From assembly GCA_016720465.1 (NCBI GenBank), contig JADKKO010000004.1, positions 1,302,001-1,366,000 of the forward strand: a stretch of 64,000 nt of DNA, given 5' to 3'. Position numbers and translations under genes: made by a program. Below are positions 27,309-35,388 of the stretch, one piece after another; position 1 is the stretch's first letter, and the number at the start of each line of letters is the position of its first letter. Below the pieces are notes generated by a model, which worked only from the letters and a program-made list of their open reading frames with translations, was not told the origin of the DNA and ran no database searches. The DNA comes from Holophagaceae bacterium (lineage in GTDB: Bacteria > Acidobacteriota > Holophagae > Holophagales > Holophagaceae).

Positions 27309-28538
27309 CTAATCCTTCTTCTTCTTGTCGTCTTCCGGCTTCTTGGACTTGTCGATGTGCACTTCGTCGCCGTTTTTCAGATCGCGCAGGATGCGGTTTG
27401 GACCCTTGATGAGCGTTTCACCGCCCTTGAGTCCGGAGACGACTTCCACATTGAGGTCGCCCATGAGGCCGGTCTTCACGGCAACGAACTTGGCCTTCCC
27501 GGCTTCCATCAGGAACACGCCCTCCTCTTCCTTGGCGGCCCCGGGCGCTGCCTTCTCGCCGGGTTTCGGCTTGATGTCGCGCATCACCAGCGCCTGGAAA
27601 GGCACCGCGACCGCATTGTCCTTCGAGCCGGTGTAGATGTCCGCCTGGGCGCTGAGGCCCGGCTTGATGGTGATGGGCGGATTCTTGATCCAGACCTTCA
27701 CCTTGAATTTGATGGCCTCGTTCTGGCTCAGCGAAAGCATGGGGCTGCCGCCCACTTCGGTCACCTCGCCCTGGAAGGTCTGCCCGGGATAGGCGTCGAT
27801 ATGGACCGAGGCGGTCTGGCCGGTTCTCACATTGGGGATCGAGGCTTCGTCCACTTCCATCTCGGCTTCGACCTTGCTCATGTCGGAAACGGTGATGAGC
27901 ACGGTGCCGGCGCTATTCTGGACTCCCATGACCGCGGTCTCGCCCACCTCGATGCGCCGGGCGGTCACCACGCCATCCATGGGGCTGTTGATGGTGGCGT
28001 AGTTGAGGCCCACCTTGGCTTCGCGCACGCCCGCCTTCGCCTGGTCCACCCGGCGCTGGGATGACTGCACGGCGGACTGGGCCGTGGACATGGCGGTGCG
28101 GGTCTGCTCGAACTCCGCCTGGGAAATGATGCCGGCCTTGCGGTTGGCGTCGGCCCGCGCAAAGTCGGATTTGGCCTGGCTGAACCGCGCCTGGCTGGAA
28201 GCGAGGTCGCTCTCGGCGGCTTCCACTCCGGCCTGCAAGCCTTGGGTGCTGGCCTGGGAGCGGCTGGGATCGATCTCCAGGAGGAATTGCCCGGCCTTCA
28301 CCGCGTCGCCTTCCTTGACCGCAAGCCTGGTGACGCGGCCCATCACGTTGGCTGAGATGTCCACCTTCTTGACGGCCTGGACCTTGCCATTGGCGCTGAC
28401 CTTGGATTGCAGGTTTTCCTTGCCCACGGTGGAGACCTGCACCGGGTTTCCCTTCTCGCGGCGCGTGAGCGCTCCGATACTGACGAGGGCCACGAGGGCC
28501 ACGCCACCACCGATGAAGAACAATTTTTTCCGATTCAT
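27309..28538 (-). CDS. MacA/HlyD-type periplasmic adaptor
   Basis: A 409-residue membrane fusion protein. A single N-terminal transmembrane anchor ('LFFIGGGVALVALVSIGAL') is followed by a split lipoyl domain ('VSANGKVQAVKKVDISANVMGRVTRLAVKEGDAVKAGQ'), a long alpha-helical hairpin rich in Ala/Gln/Ser (about 95-170), the second lipoyl half ('INSPMDGVVTARRIEVGETA'), and beta-barrel and membrane-proximal domains. The C-terminus is a Lys/Asp-rich tail. It should bridge the inner-membrane permeases to an outer-membrane channel, which is not present here. It is the first gene of the minus-strand operon. Confidence 0.9.
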   Translation of the reverse strand: MNRKKLFFIGGGVALVALVSIGALTRREKGNPVQVSTVGKENLQSKVSANGKVQAVKKVDISANVMGRVTRLAVKEGDAVKAGQFLLEIDPSRSQASTQGLQAGVEAAESDLASSQARFSQAKSDFARADANRKAGIISQAEFEQTRTAMSTAQSAVQSSQRRVDQAKAGVREAKVGLNYATINSPMDGVVTARRIEVGETAVMGVQNSAGTVLITVSDMSKVEAEMEVDEASIPNVRTGQTASVHIDAYPGQTFQGEVTEVGGSPMLSLSQNEAIKFKVKVWIKNPPITIKPGLSAQADIYTGSKDNAVAVPFQALVMRDIKPKPGEKAAPGAAKEEEGVFLMEAGKAKFVAVKTGLMGDLNVEVVSGLKGGETLIKGPNRILRDLKNGDEVHIDKSKKPEDDKKKKD

Positions 28539-28768
28539 ATCAAAGGCCTCCCCGAACGGGCATTTGGGCTTCGGATTTGGCAGGGAAGGCGTTTAGGGCC
28601 CATGAGGGAAATAATCGATGTTTTTCTGGCTGGCTCGCCAGGCGGCAGTCCCCGCAGGGGTAGAAGGGTTTGGCCACCACGGATTGGCGCCGCCCTGGAT
28701 GAAGTTGCCGCTTGACGGAAAGACATAGATAGAATTCAATTTCATTTAGTGTTTCTTCCTATGGTGGA

Positions 28769-31186
28769 GTGGTCTTGAGTCGGATGTCGCGCCTTAGCTG
28801 GGTCCTCGCGCTGCCATGGTTGCTTGGCGCAGCTCCGGCCGCGAGTCCGGCCTCTGCGGCCGCGGCGGCTGTTTCCGCTGGGGGGCTCACGGGGACCGTG
28901 AAGGATGACAAGAGGCGGCCCATCAAGGGAGCTTCGCTCCTCATCGAGAACAAGGTCAGCGGCTACCGGCAGTCCGCGAAGACCGACGCGGAGGGCCGCT
29001 TCGCCTTCTACAACATCCCCTTCAACGAGTACCACCTGGAGACCCGGGCTCCCGGCATGGCGCCGCAGCACCGCAACCTCGAAGTCCACACGAAGCTGCC
29101 TCAAAAGCTGGATCTGGTGCTGCTCGAAGGCCAGATGACCGTGGTGGTCGAGGATAAGAGTTCCCTGGTGGAGGACCACGCGGCTTCCCATCTCCATGTG
29201 GACCAAAGCCTGATCGACAAGATCCCCGCCGCCTCCCAGAGCCGGGCCATGGAAAGCGTCCTGCTGGCCACGCCGGGTTTCATCGCCGATGAGAACGGCC
29301 GGTTCCATTTCAAGGGAAGCCATGGCCAGGTGACCTATGTCATCGATGGCGTTCCGGTCAGCGACCAGGTCGGGGCCTCATCCTCCAATGGCCTGGATGC
29401 GTCTCATATCGAAAACATGGAAGTGGTCACCGGCGGCATCTCCGCGGAATTCGGCGGCAAGCCCGCCGCGGTGGTGAACATGACCACCAAGACCGGCCTT
29501 GGCCAGCCGGGCCTCGCGGGCGACGCAGCCTTCGGCCTGTCGAGGTTTTCCGCGCGGGAGGCCAGCCTCAGCCTGAGGGGTGGCACGGACGCTTTCGGCT
29601 ATTTCGTGGCCGGCTCGGTTTCGGCCTCCGAGCGGTTCCTCGACCCGGTGAGCTTCGAGAATCTGCACAACCAGGGCACCGCGCAACGGCTTTTCACGCG
29701 TTTCGATTGGCTGCTGTCGGCCAAGGACACACTCAGGTTTTCCATCAGCGGCGGCCATTCGGACCGCGACGTGGTGAATCTGCCGAGCCAGCAGCTGCGC
29801 GGCCAGGACCAGCGGGCCGCATCCCGCGACGCGAATTTCAGCCTGACCTGGGCCCATCTCATCGACGACAGCCGCAGCCTGGAAACCACCCTGTTTTCTC
29901 GCCATGCGACCTCTGAGCTGCGCCCCACCGCTGAGCTCTCCCCGGGCTTCGGCGCCGGGGGCGCCGACTTCCCCATCTGGATCCACCAGCGCCGCAGCCT
30001 CGACAATCTGGGCATCCAGGCGGCCTACACCCAAAAGATCGGCGAGACCACCCTGAAGGCCGGCCTCAGCCACATCACCTATCCCATCCATGAAAATTTC
30101 CGATTTGCCATCCGGGATCCGGACCAGGTGACCGACCCCGCCGACCCGCTGTTTCCCTTCACGCCAGCGGGCGGAGGCAATATCTTCACCTTCGACGACA
30201 AGGTCACCCCGGCCTTCTCGTCGGCCTATGCGCAAAGCGAATGGCATACCGGCCCCTGGTTCCTCACAGCAGGCCTCAGGTTGGACCGCTACACCCAGCG
30301 GAATTTCGCTTCGACGGCGCTACAGCCCCGCCTGGGCCTTTCGTACCGGGTGGAGGCCACCAGCACGGTCTTCCGTGCCTCCTACGACCGGCTCATGATC
30401 ACGCCGGAGAACGAGAACCTCGCGCTTTCCCTGAGCCAGCAGGCGCGGGACCTCGGCGCCTTGGCGGGAACCCCCGCGGTGCCATTGAAACCGGAACTGC
30501 AGAACAGCTTCACCTATGGCGTGGAGCAGCAGATCGGCCAAGTGGGCCGCGTGAGCCTGGAATATTGGGAGAAGCGATCCGAAAATGCGGCGGACAATGA
30601 ACAGTTCTTCGACACGGGGATCCAATTCCCCATCGCCGCGGCCAGTGGCATCTTCCACGGCGTGAACCTGCGATTGGATCTGGTCCCGGCAAAGGGCTTT
30701 TCCGCCTACTTGAGCCTTGGCAAAACGCGCGCGCTCTTCGTGACGCCCGCCGTGGGCGGCCTCTTGCTGGATGCCCCGGACGAGCCTGGTGTGCGCTTCC
30801 TGATCGACCACGACCAGAAACTCGCCGCGCAGCTCGGCCTCCGCTTCGAGCGGAACGATTGGTATGCGCAGTCCCTCGTCCGCTACGATTCAGGCCTGGT
30901 GGCGAAGGATCCCATCGAAGCCGCCGGCAACCGGGACCTGGAGTTCGGCATTCCCTTCGTGCGCTACGACGATGCGGACGGCGTGTGGCGCGTGAGGCCC
31001 CGCACGACCTGGGACTTGAGCCTCGGCGGGACCTTCAAGCTGGGTGGAAAAGCCGCCCTGCAGGTGAGCCTGGATCTGCTCAATGCCTTCGATGAGAAAG
31101 GGCTCTACAACTTCCTGAGCACCTTCGGCGGGACTCACGTCATCCCTCCCCGTACGCTGGCTCTCCATCTGAAGTGCAGATTCTGA
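28769..31186 (+). CDS. TonB-dependent receptor with carboxypeptidase-regulatory domain
   Basis: An 805-residue outer-membrane receptor. After the signal peptide comes a CarboxypepD-regulatory-like beta-sandwich (about 38-120, 'LTGTVKDDKRRPIKGASLLIENK'), a plug domain with 'YVIDGVPVSDQVGASSSNGLDASHIENMEVVTGG' features, and a long beta-barrel that ends in the outer-membrane signature of alternating residues with a terminal Phe ('LHLKCRF'). This architecture is very common in Acidobacteriota for uptake of large carbohydrates, peptides or metal complexes. The GTG at 28769 or the ATG at 28784 may be the true start. It is divergent from the adaptor gene. Confidence 0.88.
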   Translation: MVLSRMSRLSWVLALPWLLGAAPAASPASAAAAAVSAGGLTGTVKDDKRRPIKGASLLIENKVSGYRQSAKTDAEGRFAFYNIPFNEYHLETRAPGMAPQHRNLEVHTKLPQKLDLVLLEGQMTVVVEDKSSLVEDHAASHLHVDQSLIDKIPAASQSRAMESVLLATPGFIADENGRFHFKGSHGQVTYVIDGVPVSDQVGASSSNGLDASHIENMEVVTGGISAEFGGKPAAVVNMTTKTGLGQPGLAGDAAFGLSRFSAREASLSLRGGTDAFGYFVAGSVSASERFLDPVSFENLHNQGTAQRLFTRFDWLLSAKDTLRFSISGGHSDRDVVNLPSQQLRGQDQRAASRDANFSLTWAHLIDDSRSLETTLFSRHATSELRPTAELSPGFGAGGADFPIWIHQRRSLDNLGIQAAYTQKIGETTLKAGLSHITYPIHENFRFAIRDPDQVTDPADPLFPFTPAGGGNIFTFDDKVTPAFSSAYAQSEWHTGPWFLTAGLRLDRYTQRNFASTALQPRLGLSYRVEATSTVFRASYDRLMITPENENLALSLSQQARDLGALAGTPAVPLKPELQNSFTYGVEQQIGQVGRVSLEYWEKRSENAADNEQFFDTGIQFPIAAASGIFHGVNLRLDLVPAKGFSAYLSLGKTRALFVTPAVGGLLLDAPDEPGVRFLIDHDQKLAAQLGLRFERNDWYAQSLVRYDSGLVAKDPIEAAGNRDLEFGIPFVRYDDADGVWRVRPRTTWDLSLGGTFKLGGKAALQVSLDLLNAFDEKGLYNFLSTFGGTHVIPPRTLALHLKCRF

Positions 31187-31190
31187 GGCC

Positions 31191-32030
31191 CTACTTCGAG
31201 GCCCTCCTGAGGGGGTGCTCGAAGCTCACATAGAAGAGCACCGCGCGGTCCCCCCTGCTGGGGCCTGTCCCGATTGGGAAGGCAATGCCGGGGACGATCT
31301 GCAGCCCGCCGGGGAAGTTGCGGGCCCAACGCAGCCCGGGGCTGATGAAGAAGCTGTTCGCAGGAACCTTTAGGCCCGGGCCGCGTACCGATTCGCCGCG
31401 GATGTAGGCGATTTCCAGCATCAGATTGAAAGTCGGCGAAACCTGCCAGATGACGCTTTGGCCCGCATTGATGGCCGTGAGATCGGCCTTGTGCCCCTCC
31501 CTGTCTTTGGCGTTGGGCGTGTGGGTCGCGCCCAGGTTGAAGTGCGCCACCGCGCGGGGACCCAGCACCACGCTGAGAGGCAGGTTCACCTGGTAGCCCA
31601 CTGCGCCGGAACCCCGGCCTTGGTCCTCGCGCCCAGTGGGCAGCAGCAGCGAAAACCTCGGCGAAAACGCGATCCTCGCGTTTCCGTCCCCCAGCATCTG
31701 GTAGCGGTAGTTCAGGGCGATGTCGCCGGCGCCGCCTCGACTGTCCGGCGCCGACCGGACGCGCTGCCAGGGCAGGGTATAGCTGAGCTGGTGCTTCAGG
31801 CCGCCCACCGGCCATTCCTGGGTGAAGGAATAGATCCAGTCCCGGCTCTGCCGGTAGCGGATGAAGCTGCTGATGTGCTGGATGACGCCGTCCTCTTGGT
31901 TGTAGGCCTCCTCGATGAGAAACGAATTGTCCTGGATCACCCCGGCTTTCATTTGCGGCGGTTCCTGGGCAGCCAGGCACAGTCCAAGGAGGGCGGCGCT
32001 GAAGCGTGGGTTTGGAAAGTCGGCAGACAT
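31191..32030 (-). CDS. Predicted outer-membrane beta-barrel protein
   Basis: A 279-residue exported protein with a short signal segment and then alternating amphipathic strands ('DIALNYRYQMLGDGNARIAFSPRFSLLLPTG', 'VGYQVNLPLSVVLGPRAVAHFNLGATHTP'). It resembles the transporter/'phenol degradation meta-pathway' type of small barrels. Its function is unknown. It converges on the TonB receptor gene with four bases between the stops, so the two likely share transcription termination. Confidence 0.65.
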   Translation of the reverse strand: MSADFPNPRFSAALLGLCLAAQEPPQMKAGVIQDNSFLIEEAYNQEDGVIQHISSFIRYRQSRDWIYSFTQEWPVGGLKHQLSYTLPWQRVRSAPDSRGGAGDIALNYRYQMLGDGNARIAFSPRFSLLLPTGREDQGRGSGAVGYQVNLPLSVVLGPRAVAHFNLGATHTPNAKDREGHKADLTAINAGQSVIWQVSPTFNLMLEIAYIRGESVRGPGLKVPANSFFISPGLRWARNFPGGLQIVPGIAFPIGTGPSRGDRAVLFYVSFEHPLRRASK

Positions 32031-32204
32031 CAGGAACTCCGTTGCAACAAAGACTCAATAAATCCAACTTCACCAGTCTGGCCAGGCCCTAAGGTGACGG
32101 GAGTCACGCTTCCATTTGCAGTCTTCTTGGGATGATCAGAGGGAGTGGGCTAAGCTTGAACCCTCAGCCTCGCGTTTTGATGTACCACCCAAAAGGAGCC
32201 CTTC

Positions 32205-34289
32205 ATGAAATCCACCAACTCCCCTTTTCGTCTCCTGGGCCTCAGCGCCCTGGCCCTCGCCCTGTCAGCCGGCGCGCTCCGCGCCGACGAAGGCATGTGG
32301 ACCTTTGACAACATTCCGGCGAAAAAGATGCAAGCCAAGTACGGCTTCACCCCGGACCAGAAATGGCTGGACCATGTCCGCCTCTCGGTGGTCCGCTTCC
32401 CCGGCGGCACCGGCTCCTTCGTGAGCAAGGACGGCCTGGTGCTCACCAACCACCACGTGGGCCGCGGTTCCATCCAGCAGGTGTCGGACAAGGACCACGA
32501 CTACGTGAAGAACGGGTTCTACGCGCCCGCCCGGGAGCAAGAGATCAAGGTGCCGGGCCTGATCCTCTACACGCTCACGGACATGCTGAACGTCACGGAG
32601 CGCGTGAACGGCGCCGTGAAGAAGGGCGCCACGGACAAGGAAGCCCTCAAGACCCGCCAGGTGGAACTCGGCCGCATCGTGGACGAGATGCAGAAGAAGA
32701 CCGGCTTCCATTGCGAGCAGGTGGACCTCTACCAGGGCGGGGAATACTGGATCTACAGCTACAAAAAGCACGACGACGTGCGCCTGGTCTTCGCCCCCGA
32801 GGAGCAGATCGCCTTCTTCGGCGGCGATCCCGACAATTTCACCTATCCCCGCCACGACATCGATTTCTCCATCTTCCGGGTCTATGAAAAGGGGAAACCC
32901 TACACGCCGCCCGCGCACCTGAACTGGACCAACGGCGGATTGAAGACCGGCGACCTGACCTTTGTGGCGGGCCATCCCGGTTCCACGGCCCGGCTGCAGA
33001 CCTACGCCCAGATGGCCTTCGCGCGGGACGTCTCTTCTCCCACCCAGCTCAAAGGACTCGCGCGGCGCATCAAGGTGCTCGAGGAGTACGCGACGCGGGG
33101 CCCCGAGAACGCCCGGCAGGTGAACACCCAGATCTTCGGTCTCCAGAATGGCCAGAAGGCCATCACGGGCTACTGGTCGGGGCTCAAGGACAAGGAGGCC
33201 ATGGCCAGGATCGAGAAGGCCGAGAAGGAACTGCGGGCCAAGGTCGACGCGGATCCGAAGCTCGCCTATGCCAAAGGGGCCTGGGCCAAGATCGAGGCCG
33301 CCGAAGCCGTCCAGAAGGCCATGTTCAAGGATTTGTCCTTCGTGAACACGAGGGGATCCTCGCTCCTGGGCGCCGCGCTCACGCTGGTGCGCATGCCCGC
33401 GGAAGCGGCCTTGCCGGATGAAAAACGGCTGCCGGAATTCAAAGATGCCCGCCTGCCTTCCATGAAGATGCAGATGGGCATCAAGCGGCCCTTCTACAAA
33501 GAGCTGGAGATCGCCCAGTTCACCGATGGCTTGAAGGAAGCGCAGGAGCAGCTCGGCGCCAACCACCCCTTCGTGAAGGCGATGCTGGGCGGCAAGAGCC
33601 CCGCTGAGGTGGCCAAGGCCGCGGTGGAAGGCTCCAAGCTGAGCGATCCGGATGCCCGCAAGGCATTGATGGAAGGCGGCCAGAAGGCCATCGACGCCAG
33701 CACTGATTCCATGATCCTGCTGGCCAAGAAACTCGATCCCCTGGGCCGCGCCACCCGCAAGAACCAGGAAGAAAAAGTGGGCGCAGTGATCGAGGAGCAG
33801 GGCGGCCGCATCGCCCGGGCCCGTTTCGCCGTGTATGGCAAGGAAACCTATCCCGACGCCACCTTCACGCTGCGCCTCACCTATGGCGACGTGCGCAGCT
33901 ATGGAGCCAACGGCACCCTGGTGCAGCCGTTCACCACCATGGCCGGCCTCTACGACCGCGCCTGGGGATGGGGCGCGACGGCCGAGCGCGGAGCCTGGGC
34001 TCTGCCTTCCAAGTGGGTGGAGCACCAGAAGGACGTGGACATGGCCACGCCGTTGGACTTCATCCATACCGTGGACATCATCGGCGGCAATTCCGGTTCG
34101 CCGGTGGTGGACAAGAAGGGCGAGCTCGTGGGCCTGATCTTCGATGGCAACATCGAGAGCCTGCCCGGCCGCTACTTCTACGATGAAAAGGTGAACCGCG
34201 GCGTGAGCGTCGACGCCAGGGCCATCATGGAATCCCTCAAGAAGGTCTACGGCGCCGGCGCGCTGGCGGACGAATTGGCCGGGAAATAG
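32205..34289 (+). CDS. S46 family dipeptidyl peptidase (DPP7-like)
   Basis: A 694-residue exported serine peptidase of family S46. The chymotrypsin-like triad is visible: His in 'LTNHHVG' (H83/H84), Asp in 'YPRHDIDF' (D218 or D220), and Ser630 in 'GGNSGSPV'. The residue 18 after the serine is Gly648, which in characterised S46 enzymes goes with DPP7-like preference for hydrophobic P1 residues; DPP11 has Arg there. The signal peptide ends near 'LRADEGMW', and 'DEGMW' at the mature N-terminus is typical. It releases dipeptides in the periplasm. A strong terminator follows. Confidence 0.93.
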   Translation: MKSTNSPFRLLGLSALALALSAGALRADEGMWTFDNIPAKKMQAKYGFTPDQKWLDHVRLSVVRFPGGTGSFVSKDGLVLTNHHVGRGSIQQVSDKDHDYVKNGFYAPAREQEIKVPGLILYTLTDMLNVTERVNGAVKKGATDKEALKTRQVELGRIVDEMQKKTGFHCEQVDLYQGGEYWIYSYKKHDDVRLVFAPEEQIAFFGGDPDNFTYPRHDIDFSIFRVYEKGKPYTPPAHLNWTNGGLKTGDLTFVAGHPGSTARLQTYAQMAFARDVSSPTQLKGLARRIKVLEEYATRGPENARQVNTQIFGLQNGQKAITGYWSGLKDKEAMARIEKAEKELRAKVDADPKLAYAKGAWAKIEAAEAVQKAMFKDLSFVNTRGSSLLGAALTLVRMPAEAALPDEKRLPEFKDARLPSMKMQMGIKRPFYKELEIAQFTDGLKEAQEQLGANHPFVKAMLGGKSPAEVAKAAVEGSKLSDPDARKALMEGGQKAIDASTDSMILLAKKLDPLGRATRKNQEEKVGAVIEEQGGRIARARFAVYGKETYPDATFTLRLTYGDVRSYGANGTLVQPFTTMAGLYDRAWGWGATAERGAWALPSKWVEHQKDVDMATPLDFIHTVDIIGGNSGSPVVDKKGELVGLIFDGNIESLPGRYFYDEKVNRGVSVDARAIMESLKKVYGAGALADELAGK

Positions 34290-34300
34290 ATTCCGCCGAC

Positions 34301-34336
34301 CCAAAGAAAGGGCCGCGAAAGCGGCCCTTTCTTTGG
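34301..34336 (+). terminator. Intrinsic terminator after the S46 peptidase
   Basis: Perfect 16-bp stem, CCAAAGAAAGGGCCGC with its complement, closing a GAAA tetraloop (34317-34320). The 3' arm supplies CTTTCTTT. The stem core (AAAGGGCCGC) is the same as in the terminator at 47044. Confidence 0.85.
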
Positions 34337-34585
34337 TCATGAAACAGCTACCAACCCTCCAGGCAACGAAGTAAAAACAGCTTTGCAACGGCAAAATTTT
34401 GGCCGCGCTGATGCTGATACTCCGGTCGCCATCCGATTGATGCGACTGCCACGGTCCTGGCCGATTCGATGCGGAAAGGCTCGCCCGCTTGATCATGGAT
34501 GGCGGTACCCTCGGTCCCGTGCTGTTGCAAAGCTTTCAGGTGCGGGGGTTGATAAGGAGGGCACCGGCCTTCCGGAAGGATTGTC

Positions 34586-35371
34586 ATGGAAGCTGTGTTC
34601 AATCTTGAAGCGTATCTCGCACGGATCGGTTACCGCGGCAGGCTGGATGCGACCGCCGAGTCCTTGCATGGCCTCCACTTGGCCCATGCCGTTTCCATCC
34701 CCTTCGAGAATCTGGACATCCAGATGGGACTGCCCATCCATCTGGATCTGGCCTCGCTGCAAGACAAGATGGTGCACCGCAGACGCGGCGGTTACTGCTT
34801 TGAACAGAACACCCTTTTCCAGGCCGCGTTGAAGGCTGTCGGCTTCAACCCGAGGCCTTGCGAAGCCAGGGTCCGTTTTGGCAACGTCGTGGACACGGCC
34901 CGCACGCACATGCTGCTGCTGGTCGGCGTCGGGAGCACTGAATTCCTATGCGATGTGGGCTTCGGGGGAGAGGGCCTGCTGCATCCCGTGCCGATGGATG
35001 GTGCTGAGCATGCCCAGTTCCTGGCCACCTACCGGGTTGTCCCCGAAGGAAACCTCCAGGTGTTGCAATGCCTGCAACCGGAGGGTTGGTTTGATCTTTA
35101 CGCCTTCGTGCCCGAAGCTCGCGAGCCCATCGATTTCGAAGTGGCCAATTGGTACACCAGCACCCATCCGCAGTCCCGGTTCGTGACAACGTTGACGGCC
35201 CAGCTGCCGACACCCGAGGCTCGATATGTCTTGCGGAACCGTACCTTGGTGACCAACCGGGGATCCGTGCCCGAAATCCGCGAACTGGAGGACGCCGAGC
35301 TGTTCGAGGTGCTCAAAAACCGATTCGGATTGGAAGTGGTTCCCGGAACGAGACTGCGCGCTTTGGAATGA
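34586..35371 (+). CDS. nat: Arylamine N-acetyltransferase
   Basis: A 261-residue NAT. The Cys-His-Asp triad is complete and well placed: Cys71 in 'RRGGYCFEQN', His108 in 'ARTHMLLLV' and Asp123 in 'CDVGFGGEG'. Other family traits are 'VSIPFENLDIQMG' and the C-terminal 'NWYTSTHPQSRF'. It transfers acetyl from acetyl-CoA to arylamines or hydrazines. Length is usual for bacterial NATs. AAGGA lies before the ATG. It converges on the kinase gene with 17 bases between stops. Confidence 0.93.
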   Translation: MEAVFNLEAYLARIGYRGRLDATAESLHGLHLAHAVSIPFENLDIQMGLPIHLDLASLQDKMVHRRRGGYCFEQNTLFQAALKAVGFNPRPCEARVRFGNVVDTARTHMLLLVGVGSTEFLCDVGFGGEGLLHPVPMDGAEHAQFLATYRVVPEGNLQVLQCLQPEGWFDLYAFVPEAREPIDFEVANWYTSTHPQSRFVTTLTAQLPTPEARYVLRNRTLVTNRGSVPEIRELEDAELFEVLKNRFGLEVVPGTRLRALE

Positions 35372-35388
35372 GCGCTTCGACAGCTTCC

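Noticed and set aside
32094..32107. GTGAC-GGGA-GTCAC inverted repeat upstream of the S46 gene as a MatP or CRP-like site
   Set aside because: Spacing is four, not the three of matS, and there is only one copy. It may be an operator, but there is nothing else to support a specific regulator.
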